Positions 17,340 to 28,010 are shown, counted from the stretch's first letter. The stretch: DNA of 64,000 nt from Ureibacillus sp. (GCA_031178355.1 JAPSJC010000003.1:1-64000); one strand, 5' to 3'. A program made the numbers and translations. Notes: generated by a model not told the origin, from the sequence alone.

Positions 17340-18659
17340 TTAACTATAAAAATGTACATTTGCTCTTCCTTTTGCTTTTGCAGTATATAATGATTCATCA
17401 GCGTTCCGAATCAATACTTGTGGATTTGTTCCATCTTTTGGGAAAATCGAAATGCCAATGGAAGAAGTTGTTTGGAAAATTTTATCTTCTATATTCCATG
17501 GTTCTTTCAATATATTTACTATTCTTTCGCCAATTACTTTTGCTTCTAATTCATTCGTCAAGTTAGGGAGTATAATTGCAAATTCATCCCCACCAATTCT
17601 AGCTAATATATCTGTTTCCCTAATTGATTGCTGAATTCGTCTTGCAAGTTGAATGAGTAGCTGGTCCCCGATATCATGACCCATTGAATCATTAATTTTT
17701 TTAAAGTGATCAATATCTAAATACATTAGAGCTAGTATCTGTTTAGAATCTCCAGCTTTCACAATTTCTTGAGAAAGTTTATCCATAAAAAAACGGCGAT
17801 TAGGTATATCAGTTAAATGATCATAATAGGCCATTAGTTCTAATTGGTTTAGGTATATTTTCCGTTTTATAATATCTCGTGCAACTAAAATTAATTTCTC
17901 AAAATCCCCATTTATGTTATATATACTATTTATATTTGCCTCTAACCAAATATATTGACCATCGGAATTTTTTAGTCGATATTCATAATAGGCGTGAAGT
18001 TTTTTTCTTTCAAATATCAACTCGTGATATGTTTGTTTTACAAAATCCTGATCTTCTGGATGAATGTACTGCAAAAAGGCTAGGGCATCCACATTTAGGA
18101 ACTCCTTATTACGATAACCTGTAATTTTTTCAAAAGAAGGGGATAAATAATTAATTAAACCATTATGGTCAACTGTTATAATTATATCTTTCATATTTTC
18201 AGCAATTAAACGATAGTTCGATTCGCTATTTTTTAATGCTTCTTCTGCGATCTTCCGCTTCGTTATATCTCTACTAACGATAATTAAATGACTTCTATCA
18301 CCGTTTTGATTAAAGATTGGTGTTTTAATGACTTCCCAAGTTCGACTAATACCATTAGGTGTTTGAAGGGTTTTCTCAATTTGAATTGTTTCACCTTTTG
18401 TCCACGCCAATTCATCTGTTTCGACATTATAAAAAAAGTTATGTTTTTGGCTCGTGAAAACTTTTGAAAGTTCTTTATCAGTTTTTCCTTGATAAGGGTA
18501 ATCTTCACCCATTCCATAGGAATTAAGGACTAATTTATTCGTAACGAGCCAACGACCTTCTCCATCTTTTAAGACGATAAACTCAGGAATCATATCTATT
18601 AACAACCTTAGTTGAGGTTCATGAGCAATTAGGGAAGATAGCTGCTTAGTATAATCCAT
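17340..18659 (-). CDS. PAS-PAS-GGDEF diguanylate cyclase
   Basis: This 439-residue protein has two PAS/PAC sensor modules (about 15-135 and 146-268) and a C-terminal GGDEF domain (about 275-438). The catalytic signature GGDEF is intact at 356-360. The allosteric inhibition site RxxD (RETD, 347-350) lies exactly five residues before it, so product inhibition by c-di-GMP is expected. No membrane segment is visible, so the PAS domains should sense a cytoplasmic signal. An aggagg site precedes the ATG. It is monocistronic with no linked phosphodiesterase. I do not recognise a specific Bacillus orthologue. Confidence 0.9.
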   Translation of the reverse strand: MDYTKQLSSLIAHEPQLRLLIDMIPEFIVLKDGEGRWLVTNKLVLNSYGMGEDYPYQGKTDKELSKVFTSQKHNFFYNVETDELAWTKGETIQIEKTLQTPNGISRTWEVIKTPIFNQNGDRSHLIIVSRDITKRKIAEEALKNSESNYRLIAENMKDIIITVDHNGLINYLSPSFEKITGYRNKEFLNVDALAFLQYIHPEDQDFVKQTYHELIFERKKLHAYYEYRLKNSDGQYIWLEANINSIYNINGDFEKLILVARDIIKRKIYLNQLELMAYYDHLTDIPNRRFFMDKLSQEIVKAGDSKQILALMYLDIDHFKKINDSMGHDIGDQLLIQLARRIQQSIRETDILARIGGDEFAIILPNLTNELEAKVIGERIVNILKEPWNIEDKIFQTTSSIGISIFPKDGTNPQVLIRNADESLYTAKAKGRANVHFYS

Positions 18660-19005
18660 ATATCCTCCTAAACAGTATATTTATATTGTTTTATTAAATG
18701 CGTAAATTGGATTGCTGGTATCGTTTACTATAGATGTTATGGATATTTACTTAAAAAAGGTAAATGATCCGGAATATGGACATTAATAAAGATTAAAACT
18801 GTGCTTATTTAATAAAGAATAATTAATATCATAATGCCCTAAAAGTGTTTATTTTTACTAAAGCATTTATTGGGAATTTCTAAAAAAATAACTACATTTC
18901 TTTGTTAGTTTGGAGGTTTTGGATAGACTAACCTAAAAGTGTGAAAGCATGGATAACTTTAAGGGGTATAAGCAATGTATATTCACTATTATTTATAACA
19001 AACGC
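18660..19005. other. Intergenic region with no supported feature
   Basis: About 350 bp of AT-rich DNA lies between the diguanylate cyclase and the PBP terminator. It should contain the cyclase promoter, but no convincing -35/-10 pair was found on the minus strand. A 6-bp gttagt/actaac repeat near 18905-18932 has no T run. Confidence 0.3.
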
Positions 19006-19007
19006 CA

Positions 19008-19053
19008 AAGGTAAAATTAAAAGACCTAAGCCGGGAAAACCGAACTCAGGTCC
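19008..19053 (-). terminator. Terminator of the class A PBP gene
   Basis: On the minus strand a hairpin (ggacct...aggtc with an inner cgg/ccg pairing) is followed by ttttaatttt. Confidence 0.7.
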
Positions 19054-19132
19054 TTGATGCAATCTAAAAACTATGTCTAATTTTATGAAGGAGAGCTTTA
19101 TTTAGTTAGATACTAAATCCTATTTATATCCA

Positions 19133-22111
19133 TCAATTGGGATCGATAATGTCTTCAATGATATTATCTTCATTTTGATTACCATTACCATTATTGTCAT
19201 TGCCGCTTCCATTACCATTACCGCTTCCATTGCTGTTACCGTTACCATTACCGCTTCCATTGCCGTTACCATTACCATTTCCACTATCTGGAGATGGTCC
19301 ATCCTCTTCTCCAGGTAGATCTGGATTAGGGTTTATTGGGGGAGTAGGATCATCGGTTGATTCTGTTGTAATAGTGTTTGAATTTGCTGATTCTAATCCA
19401 GTAATATCAACTGCTACGACGATATATGAACTATTTAGAGTAATGGTGAATTGACGTTCTTGGCCATCTTTAATTGTTGCTACTAATTTACGATCGCCAT
19501 TAGTGATATCGTAAACACGATAACCGATCACGTCATTCGCATTCGATTTAGACCAAGTAATTGAATTCCCTTTCAATGTCACAGTAACTGTTGATGGTTT
19601 ACCACTGTCTGGTTGTAATTTTGCAGTTGAAACAACTTTTTCTGTTAGAGAAGAACCATTAGGCAATAATTTTGATGGTTCTCCACCTAATCTACCAAGC
19701 ATTTTTTCAACAAAGTCAGGATTTAATCCAATTCCATTTTCAGTTACAAATTCTTTTGGTGTTGAATCTAGGGCAACATATGCTTTTCCATCTATCATCA
19801 CTGTTGATGACTGAATCAAACTATCATCAAGTTTAGTTGGTAAGAAATTCCTATTAAATAAATCCGAATTAACCAAACCAGCCTGTGTACATGCATCGGA
19901 AGGCGCTAGACCAGAAATACTACAAAATGATGCATTTACGACTCCTGGTGGAGGTGTGAATTGTTCGGAAGTACCTATTAAATCCGGGTTCACATCGTAT
20001 ATTGCATTCATCAAATTAGCCCAAAGCATATTAACGCGAGTACTTGGTTGATAATACGTATTGTTAAATTGATATAACGAACGTGGTTCTTTTTTGTCGT
20101 CATAACCCATCCATAATCCAAGTGAAATATTTGGATTATAACCTACAAGCCAAACGTCTCGATAATTTTGAGATGTACCAGTTTTCGCAGCAAAGTCTGA
20201 TGAGAATTTCAATAAACTTTTTGCTCTAGCACCAGTACCGTAATCTAACACATCACGTAGAGCATCAGTCATCATATAGGCTGTTTCTGCAGAATAGACA
20301 TCAACAGCTTCGGATTTATGTTCGAAAATAATATTTCCGTCTATGTCAACAATTTTGTCAATCATATAGGCATCCACGAATTGTCCGCTATTTGCAAAAG
20401 CAGCAAATGCATTTGTATTTTCCTCAACTGTTGTACCAACTGTCATAGCTCCTATTGAAATAGCTAAACTTTCATAATCAACTGGTACTAATTTAGAAAA
20501 GCCTAGTTTTTCTAGATAGGTGACAGGACGTTTATCTCGTATGGAATCATACAATCTTAGTGCAGTTAAATTTTGTGAGTGGGCTAAAGCTTCCCTTACT
20601 GTCATAATCCCTCTTTCTTCATTTACTAAATAATTCGAGGGTTCATATCCAGGAAGGGTGAATTTTACATCCACTACGGGACTTCCGGCACCGATAATTC
20701 CATAGTCCATTGCAGGACCATAAGCAAGTAATGGTTTCATTGTTGATCCATTAGAACGGTATGCCTGTGTTGCATAATTCAATTCACTTAGGTCAAAATC
20801 ACGTCCACCTACGAAACTAAGAATTCTTCCAGTACGATTTTCGATTAGCATTCCTCCGACTTGTACTGGAATTTGAACTTCATATTCTTCACCGGATTCA
20901 GGATCAGTTTCTGTTCTAGTAAATGTATGACCGTAGTAATTAAAGTTTTCTGCAGCTTCCTGCATTGCATCATACATTTCCTTATCAATGGTCGAATAAA
21001 TACGATAGCCACTTGAGCGAATGTCGCGGTCTGCAAGAATCATATATTTTTCAAGTAAGTTGTCTTCCTCATCTAAACGGTTAGGATCAATACCATCCTT
21101 TTCCGCTAAAATTCCTGCTATAATACGTTTTGCTCGACTTTCCAATTCATAAGTTAACCAAGGATAATTATCAGTGGCTAGTTTTTCAGGCTCTCGGAAA
21201 TCTTGTGTAATATCATAAGATATTGCTTGTTTATATTCAGTATCCGTTATATATCCCACCTCTAGCATACGAGAGAGAACAACTTTCATTCTTTCAATTC
21301 CAGGTTGTAGTCCATTGATATCCTTTATTTGCCCATATTGTGTAAAAGGCGTATAAGCAAAAGGTGCTTGTGGGATACCTGCAATGTATGCTGCTTGAGG
21401 TAAGTTTAATTCAGATGCACTTTTACCAAAAATACCTCTGGCTGCAGTTTCCACACCAGCTATATTACGGCCAGAAGAACTTCGACCATAAGGAATGATA
21501 TTTAGATATGCTTCTAATATCTCATCCTTTGACATGAACTTTTCTAATCGTAAGGCAAGTAAAATCTCTCTAGCCTTTCGTTCGTATGAAACTTCGTTCG
21601 TTAAGATCTGATTCTTAATTAACTGTTGTGTTAACGTAGAACCTCCAGTTTGTGTACTAGTATTTAAAAAGTCTTGTAATAGTCCTCTAAGTACTGCCTT
21701 TGGAACAATCCCACCATGCTCTTTGAAAAATTCATCTTCTGTTGCAAGTACGGCGTTGACAACCAGAGGAGAGACTTGATCTAAAGACGTTTCACGACGT
21801 TCTAAGTCTGTACGTAGTTTACCTATGTAAATATTATTCGCAAAGTAGACTTCACTAGTTTCTTCATAACTATAGATTTGCGCTAACATTTCATCCTTCG
21901 ATTGTAGATGCTCATCCTTTACTAATGATGCAAAATAACCTGCACCAACTGCTGATACAAATGCAAAACCTGTAACAATAATAAAAAGGAATAATAGTGT
22001 TAAATTCCATACAACTCTTAAACCAATACGAATTGGGCGTGTACGCTCTGAAGTAGACAGTTGTTCAATTTTTTCATTGAGTTGTTCGATACGTTTTTTT
22101 ATTTCATCCAC
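19133..22111 (-). CDS. Class A penicillin-binding protein (PBP1A family) with FnIII-like domain and Asn/Gly tail
   Basis: This bifunctional peptidoglycan synthase has 992 residues. A short basic cytoplasmic segment and one membrane helix (about 29-53) come first. The GT51 transglycosylase follows, with catalytic ATEDEFFKEHGG, GGSTLTQQLIKN and KAREILLALRLE. The transpeptidase has SxxK in GSTMKPLL, SxN (SQN) and KTGTS. After it lies a fibronectin-III-like module (about 815-905) and a low-complexity tail of Asn, Gly, Ser and Asp ending IIEDIIDPN. The whole C-terminus is outside the cell and may span the wall. It is divergent from the tyrS T-box. B. subtilis PBP1 also ends in a disordered Asn-rich tail, but I cannot assign orthology. 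Confidence 0.92.
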   Translation of the reverse strand: MDEIKKRIEQLNEKIEQLSTSERTRPIRIGLRVVWNLTLLFLFIIVTGFAFVSAVGAGYFASLVKDEHLQSKDEMLAQIYSYEETSEVYFANNIYIGKLRTDLERRETSLDQVSPLVVNAVLATEDEFFKEHGGIVPKAVLRGLLQDFLNTSTQTGGSTLTQQLIKNQILTNEVSYERKAREILLALRLEKFMSKDEILEAYLNIIPYGRSSSGRNIAGVETAARGIFGKSASELNLPQAAYIAGIPQAPFAYTPFTQYGQIKDINGLQPGIERMKVVLSRMLEVGYITDTEYKQAISYDITQDFREPEKLATDNYPWLTYELESRAKRIIAGILAEKDGIDPNRLDEEDNLLEKYMILADRDIRSSGYRIYSTIDKEMYDAMQEAAENFNYYGHTFTRTETDPESGEEYEVQIPVQVGGMLIENRTGRILSFVGGRDFDLSELNYATQAYRSNGSTMKPLLAYGPAMDYGIIGAGSPVVDVKFTLPGYEPSNYLVNEERGIMTVREALAHSQNLTALRLYDSIRDKRPVTYLEKLGFSKLVPVDYESLAISIGAMTVGTTVEENTNAFAAFANSGQFVDAYMIDKIVDIDGNIIFEHKSEAVDVYSAETAYMMTDALRDVLDYGTGARAKSLLKFSSDFAAKTGTSQNYRDVWLVGYNPNISLGLWMGYDDKKEPRSLYQFNNTYYQPSTRVNMLWANLMNAIYDVNPDLIGTSEQFTPPPGVVNASFCSISGLAPSDACTQAGLVNSDLFNRNFLPTKLDDSLIQSSTVMIDGKAYVALDSTPKEFVTENGIGLNPDFVEKMLGRLGGEPSKLLPNGSSLTEKVVSTAKLQPDSGKPSTVTVTLKGNSITWSKSNANDVIGYRVYDITNGDRKLVATIKDGQERQFTITLNSSYIVVAVDITGLESANSNTITTESTDDPTPPINPNPDLPGEEDGPSPDSGNGNGNGNGSGNGNGNSNGSGNGNGSGNDNNGNGNQNEDNIIEDIIDPN
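19175..19285. repeat. Degenerate trinucleotide repeat encoding the PBP tail
   Basis: An imperfect array of ccattaccgttaccatt-type 6- and 12-bp units encodes alternating Asn-Gly and Ser-Gly on the minus strand. It is prone to slippage and possibly polymorphic between strains. Confidence 0.75.
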
Positions 22112-22173
22112 TTAATCGACCCCCTAAAATCTCGTTTATTATAGCATAATTCTAATAGTCAGTAATCAATTTA

Positions 22174-22201
22174 TTGACAATGTCATGAAAACAAGTAAAA
22201 T
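22174..22201 (+). promoter_or_regulatory. Sigma-A promoter of the tyrS leader
   Basis: TTGACA (22174-22179), a 16-bp spacer and TAAAAT (22196-22201), immediately before the T-box. Confidence 0.65.
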
Positions 22202-22221
22202 TATCTTTATAGTTTTTCAAG

Positions 22222-22505
22222 TAGTGAAGAGATTGAAGTAGTGTTTTCACTCCCTGTATAGAGAGCTAGCGGTTAGTGTAAGCTAGTCACAGTGTAAACA
22301 TGAATTACGTTCTTGGAGCTTGAACGTGTTTGTCGCGATAAGGCAATACGAGTGGAAGAATTTATTCGGGTAAAAAGTACAATGCTTTTGATATCCGAAT
22401 CGATTGTCTTATATATGATTCTTCAAGCTGGGTGGTACCGCGTTAATTTATCTTAAACGTCCCTGCATACAATTTATGATTTGTATGTAGGGACTTTTTT
22501 TATTG
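22222..22505 (+). promoter_or_regulatory. T-box riboswitch of tyrS
   Basis: The tRNA-sensing leader carries the conserved T-box sequence tgggtggtaccgcg at 22429-22442. A strong terminator follows: gtccctgcatacaa / ttgtatgtagggac at 22459-22494, then seven T. In the upstream Stem I region a TAC triplet at 22306-22308 is a plausible tyrosine specifier. Uncharged tRNA-Tyr would favour the antiterminator and so switch on tyrS. Confidence 0.93.
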
Positions 22506-22565
22506 ATTTTTAATAAGTAAGTACATCATTCGACCAATCATGGCTGAAAGATGTCTTTCTAATAG

Positions 22566-23882
<1,317 letters not shown>

Positions 23883-23886
23883 GAAA

Positions 23887-23925
23887 AAGACGACTCAAAA
23901 TAAATTGAGTCGTCTTCTATTTTAT
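23887..23925. terminator. Bidirectional terminator between tyrS and the GntR gene
   Basis: A perfect 12-bp stem (aagacgactcaa / ttgagtcgtctt) with a 6-nt loop has T-rich sequence on both sides. Its end overlaps the GntR stop region. Confidence 0.88.
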
Positions 23926-24539
23926 CTATTGTTCATTCTAATTAAACTAAATTCCAAATCATTTTTTAAATGTTCAACCATTAGTTCTTGAGCTAATTGT
24001 TCATTATGCTCTTCTATGGCCCTATAAATACTAGCGTGTTCATCAATTAGGTGCGGTCTTTTTTGTTGGACAACTAATTTTCTAAATAAATAAATAATCG
24101 ATTGCATTCTATCAATTATTTGAATAAGGACTGGATTTTTCGTTTCTTGCACTATAATTTGATGAAAATCATGATTCGCTTGCATTATTTCTTCAGTACT
24201 TCCATTGTATCCTATATCTATACACTTTTTTAAATTATTTAAGGCTTCCTCAGATATAAAGTTTGAACAGTACTTTGCAGCATGCCCCTCTAGTAGCATA
24301 CGCACTTGAAATATATTACGCATATCACTCGCTGTTGGAATAAATATCCTTTTGTTGCGTATTAATCCTTCTTGTTCAAGTTTTGCAATTGCGGAACGTA
24401 TTGGTGTTCTACTTATACCTAATTTATCTGCTAACATTTCTTCAGTTAATTTAACATGTGTTTCTATTTCGCCACATAATATTTGATCTCTTATTGTTTC
24501 ATATGCGTATGTATAAGCATGCATGTCCTTTTTTTTCAA
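23922..24539 (-). CDS. GntR-family transcriptional regulator (FCD subfamily)
   Basis: This 205-residue regulator has a winged helix-turn-helix of GntR type (about 12-72: IRDQILCGEIETHVKLTEEM, then LADKLGISRTPIRSAIAKLE) and an all-helical FCD ligand domain. The likely metal ligands include the His residues in NHDFHQII and the later EHASIYRAI block. FCD regulators usually respond to organic or sugar acids. The gene is divergent from a sugar-acid operon whose upstream region carries repeated TGTGTACAA elements, so it very likely controls that operon and itself. The start is a TTG codon with aggag nine bases upstream. Confidence 0.88.
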   Translation of the reverse strand: MKKKDMHAYTYAYETIRDQILCGEIETHVKLTEEMLADKLGISRTPIRSAIAKLEQEGLIRNKRIFIPTASDMRNIFQVRMLLEGHAAKYCSNFISEEALNNLKKCIDIGYNGSTEEIMQANHDFHQIIVQETKNPVLIQIIDRMQSIIYLFRKLVVQQKRPHLIDEHASIYRAIEEHNEQLAQELMVEHLKNDLEFSLIRMNNR

Positions 24540-24631
24540 TGTAATCGACTCCTATAGTAAAAACTCCCCACTTGTAGTATAAATTCCAATACGTCAAATG
24601 AAAAGTTTTATTACAATTTTCTTAACCTTTA

Positions 24632-24768
24632 GTGTGTACAAATAAGTAAATGTTACATACAACTCCATAAAAATGTGTACAAAATAAAGTAGAATGTGTA
24701 CAATTTTAAATATAATTTAGAAATGAAAGCGCTTTTTTATAATCAATTAATTGTTTGTTAGTATACAA
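24632..24768 (+). promoter_or_regulatory. Candidate GntR operator array
   Basis: Ten-base elements ending in TACAA start at 24632 (gtgtgtacaa), 24653 (ttacatacaa), 24673 (atgtgtacaa) and 24694 (atgtgtacaa). The spacings are 21, 20 and 21 bp, two helical turns each. A fifth, tagtatacaa, starts at 24759. They resemble the TTGTATACAA-type palindromes bound by FCD-GntR proteins. A TATAAT box at 24711-24716 lies between the fourth and fifth. Confidence 0.6.
24724..24737 (+). promoter_or_regulatory. cre site (CcpA operator) before the sugar-acid operon
   Basis: tgaaagcgcttttt matches the consensus TGWAARCGYTTWCW with one mismatch. It lies just downstream of the TATAAT at 24711, a position suited to repression by CcpA. 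Confidence 0.72.
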
Positions 24769-24812
24769 CTCAATTTATGGTGAAAAAGCATTTTACATAA
24801 AAGGAGAAGAAT

Positions 24813-25709
24813 GTGAAAATGACTAAAAAAGTTGGATTTGTTGGTTTAGGAATTATGGGTAAACCGATGGCGAAAAATTTACTAAAAGCAGGTTTTGAAG
24901 TTTATGTTTTTGATATAAATCAAGATGCAGTAGACTCTCTTGTGGAAACAGGTGCAAAAGCAAGTACGGTTTCTGTAATGGGAGAAGTTTGTGACTGTGT
25001 TATAACAATGCTTCCAGCTGCACCACATGTTAAGTCAATAGTACTTGGTGAAAATGGGTTATTAAATGCTGCAAATGAAGGGTTAGTAATCATTGATATG
25101 AGCTCAATTTCACCAGTTGATTCTATTGAAATTGCCAATGAAGCTCTAAAAAAAGGTGTTCATTTTATCGACGCACCAGTAAGTGGTGGAGAACCAAAAG
25201 CTATTGATGGAACTTTATCTATTATGGCTGGAGGAAACGAAGATGTATTTGAGTCAGTTAGAGATATACTACAAGCTGTTGGAAAAGATATCGTATTAGT
25301 TGGAGCTAACGGTAGTGGGGTAACAGCGAAACTTGCAAACCAAATAATAGTTAACTTAAATATTGCCGCAATGTCTGAAGCTTTAGTATTGGCTGCAAAA
25401 GCTGGTATTGATATTGAAAAAATGTATCAAGCCATTCGCGGGGGCTTAGCAGGTAGCACGGTGTTAGATGCGAAGGTTCCACTAATTTTAGATAGAAACT
25501 TTCAACCAGGCGGCACAATGGCAATTAATATGAAAGACATTTCGAACGTAATGGATACTGCTCATCAACTAGATGTTCCACTCCCATTATCTAGTCACTT
25601 ACTAGAGATTTTCCATGCCTTAAAAGCAGATGGAAAAATTATGGATGACCATGGTGGAATTGTTCAATACTACGAAAAACTAGCAAATGTTGAAGTAAAG
25701 AGAGTGTAA
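24813..25709 (+). CDS. NAD(P)-dependent 3-hydroxyacid dehydrogenase (GarR/LtnD type)
   Basis: This 298-residue beta-hydroxyacid dehydrogenase has N-terminal Rossmann loop GFVGLGIMGKPMAKNLLKAG, substrate loop DAPVSGGEPKAIDGTL and the catalytic lysine in KLANQIIVNLN. These are typical of tartronate semialdehyde reductase and L-threonate dehydrogenase. The neighbouring DUF1537 kinase and GntP permease favour oxidation of a four-carbon sugar acid such as threonate or erythronate (inference). It is the first gene of a four-gene operon. GTG 24813 and ATG 24819 are both possible starts after aaggagaag; the GTG has the closer spacing. Confidence 0.82.
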   Translation: MKMTKKVGFVGLGIMGKPMAKNLLKAGFEVYVFDINQDAVDSLVETGAKASTVSVMGEVCDCVITMLPAAPHVKSIVLGENGLLNAANEGLVIIDMSSISPVDSIEIANEALKKGVHFIDAPVSGGEPKAIDGTLSIMAGGNEDVFESVRDILQAVGKDIVLVGANGSGVTAKLANQIIVNLNIAAMSEALVLAAKAGIDIEKMYQAIRGGLAGSTVLDAKVPLILDRNFQPGGTMAINMKDISNVMDTAHQLDVPLPLSSHLLEIFHALKADGKIMDDHGGIVQYYEKLANVEVKRV

Positions 25710-25713
25710 TGTC

Positions 25714-27144
25714 ATGTTAAAATTAAACGTAAACGAAGTATTTTCTCAAATACCTTCTAGGCCAAAAGAAGAAAAAGTAAATGAATTATTAACAAGCGAA
25801 CTATCGCTATTAAATAAAAAAATTGTTGTTCTAGATGATGATCCAACTGGAGTTCAAACGGTTCATAATGTATCTGTGTATACTGATTGGTCTAAAGAAA
25901 GTATCGAAGCAGGATTTAGAGAAGATAATTCCATGTTTTTTATACTAACGAACTCCCGAGGATTTACTGCAACTGAAACTGAAAAAGCTCACAAAGAAAT
26001 TGCAAAAGTTGTTTCAGATATTGCAAACACAGTAGGTAAAGATTTTATTATTATTAGTCGTGGAGATTCTACATTACGTGGCCATTATCCACTAGAAACT
26101 GAAGTCTTAAAAGATACAATTGAAAGTTTAACTGAAACTCGTTTTAGTGGCGAAGTAATTCTACCATTTTTCCAAGAGGGTGGACGTTACACAATTAATA
26201 ACATCCACTATGTACAATACGATGACGAGTTAGTACCTGCTGGTAATACAGAATTCTCCAAAGACCGTACATTTGGTTACAGTTCTTCTAACCTAGGTGA
26301 ATGGGCCGAAGAGAAATCTAATGGCAAATACAAAGCACAAGATGCAACATATATATCTATTGAGGATTTGCGTTCCTTAAATATAGATAGATTAGTTGGC
26401 CAATTAATGGCTGTAAGTGATTTTAATAAGGTAATAGTAAATGCTGTCGATTATATTGACGTTAAAGTATTTGTTATAGCATTAATTCGTGCAATTAGAG
26501 CTGGTAAGACTTTTATGTTTAGAAGCGCAGCAGCATTAACGAAAATAATTGGTGGTGTAATGGATCGTCCACTATTATCACGTCATGAGTTAGTAAAAGA
26601 TTCAATTAATAATGGTGGACTTATTATGATTGGATCACATGTAAAAAAGACTACAGAACAATTTGAAGAACTAAAAAAATGCGATTTCATTCACTTTATT
26701 GAGTTCAATGTTCATTTAGTTCTAGATGATGAAGCATTTAAACAAGAGATAGAAAGAATTGTTAAAGAAACGAATGAACTAATAGCTAATGGTCAAACGG
26801 TCGCTGTTTTTACGAAACGTGAAAGACTTGATCTTGGTGAAAATAAAAAAGAAGAAGAATTAGTATTAGCTGTTAAAATATCAAATGCTGTAACGAGTAT
26901 TGTGAAACGTTTAGAAGTACGTCCAAGTTTTATCATAGCCAAGGGTGGTATTACTTCGAGTGATATTGGTACGAATGGACTAGGTGTAAAGCACGCAATT
27001 GTTGCTGGACAAGTAAAACCTGGTATACCTGTTTGGTATACAGGGGATGATTCAAAGTTCCCTGGTATTGCGTATGTTATTTTCCCAGGTAACGTTGGAA
27101 CGAAAACAACGTTAAGAGAAGTGGCAGAACTACTACAAGGATAA
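25714..27144 (+). CDS. Four-carbon acid sugar kinase family protein (DUF1537)
   Basis: This 476-residue protein has the N-terminal signature VVLDDDPTGVQTV and the HYPLETEVL / SRGDSTLRGH substrate block. The C-terminal nucleotide-binding part is AKGGITSSDIGTNGLGV, with GNVGTKTTL near the end. DUF1537 enzymes (OtnK, DtnK, OiaK) phosphorylate threonate, 3-oxo-tetronates or related acids with ATP. The gene starts four bases after the dehydrogenase stop and two bases separate its stop from the first possible start of the aldolase gene, so the three enzymes are tightly linked. The substrate is inferred from context only. Confidence 0.85.
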   Translation: MLKLNVNEVFSQIPSRPKEEKVNELLTSELSLLNKKIVVLDDDPTGVQTVHNVSVYTDWSKESIEAGFREDNSMFFILTNSRGFTATETEKAHKEIAKVVSDIANTVGKDFIIISRGDSTLRGHYPLETEVLKDTIESLTETRFSGEVILPFFQEGGRYTINNIHYVQYDDELVPAGNTEFSKDRTFGYSSSNLGEWAEEKSNGKYKAQDATYISIEDLRSLNIDRLVGQLMAVSDFNKVIVNAVDYIDVKVFVIALIRAIRAGKTFMFRSAAALTKIIGGVMDRPLLSRHELVKDSINNGGLIMIGSHVKKTTEQFEELKKCDFIHFIEFNVHLVLDDEAFKQEIERIVKETNELIANGQTVAVFTKRERLDLGENKKEEELVLAVKISNAVTSIVKRLEVRPSFIIAKGGITSSDIGTNGLGVKHAIVAGQVKPGIPVWYTGDDSKFPGIAYVIFPGNVGTKTTLREVAELLQG

Positions 27145-27154
27145 GGTGAATAAC

Positions 27155-28000
27155 GTGCTAGTTAATACAAAAGAGATGTTGCTAAAAGCTAAAGAGGGAA
27201 AATATGCAGTTGCTGCATTTAATGTATATAATTTAGAAACTGTTCAAGCAGCAGTACGTGTTTCAGAGGAGTTACAGCATCCAGTTATTATTGCTTTAGG
27301 AGAACGCTATTTTGACACTGTTGATGTTGAAGGATTTGCGAGTCTTGTTCAAACAATAGGAGCAAAATCTTCGGTACCTGTATCATTACATTTAGATCAT
27401 GCATATGAAAAAGAGTCTATTATTCGTGCAATACGTGCAGGTTTCAACTCAGTAATGTTTGATGGGTCAAAATTCGACTTAGAAGAAAATACACGACTCA
27501 CAAAAGAGATTACTGAAATTGCTCATATGGCAGGGGTAAGTGTTGAAGCAGAAATTGGCTCTGTAGCGCTTGGTGCATTTTCGGATGAAGAAGAGGGTAC
27601 GGGCACGTTAACAGATCCGCTTGAAGCGAAAAAATTTGTTGAGAAAACGGGTGTCGATTTTTTAGCGGCTGCTATTGGCACTGTCCATGGTATGTATAAA
27701 GGCGAGCCGAATATTCGTTTAGATTTGTTAGATGAAATACGTAATTTAGTTGATGTTCCACTTGTTTTACACGGAGCATCCGGTACACCAGATGAAATTA
27801 TAAAAGAGGCAGTTGCAAGAGGTATTTGCAAAATAAATGTAAATACGGAAGTTTCACTAGCTGCAACTAGACATTTGGACGAAATGTTCAAAAACGGGAA
27901 TCAAAAAAATGAACACTTATCAAATATTATGGCTGAGATGCAAAAATCGATGGAGCCAGTAATGATGAAGTTTGTTCAACTATTAAAACAATCAATTTAA
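27155..28000 (+). CDS. Class II fructose-bisphosphate aldolase family protein
   Basis: This zinc aldolase of the FbaA/GatY type has 281 residues from GTG 27155; GTG 27146 would add three. Catalytic features are intact: LHLDHAYE (catalytic Asp and zinc His), the EAEIGSV zinc-site Glu, GTVHGMY (zinc His), LHGASGTP (zinc His and phosphate loop) and KINVNTEV. The enzyme should split or form a DHAP-containing product. In the described ygbJKLMN-type pathway this slot is filled by OtnC and OtnI, so the chemistry here may differ. GTG 27155 is preferred because aaggtg lies six bases before it and the N-terminus then fits the family. Confidence 0.85.
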   Translation: MLVNTKEMLLKAKEGKYAVAAFNVYNLETVQAAVRVSEELQHPVIIALGERYFDTVDVEGFASLVQTIGAKSSVPVSLHLDHAYEKESIIRAIRAGFNSVMFDGSKFDLEENTRLTKEITEIAHMAGVSVEAEIGSVALGAFSDEEEGTGTLTDPLEAKKFVEKTGVDFLAAAIGTVHGMYKGEPNIRLDLLDEIRNLVDVPLVLHGASGTPDEIIKEAVARGICKINVNTEVSLAATRHLDEMFKNGNQKNEHLSNIMAEMQKSMEPVMMKFVQLLKQSI

Positions 28001-28010
28001 AAATATGTCA

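Noticed and set aside
19175-19285. Repeat array considered as a CRISPR
   Set aside because: Units are 6-12 bp, contiguous and in frame with a coding tail; no spacers and no cas genes.
19190-19454. Pro/Leu-rich and Met/Val-rich frames over the PBP tail
   Set aside because: They are low-complexity translations of the repeat that encodes the PBP tail in its own frame.
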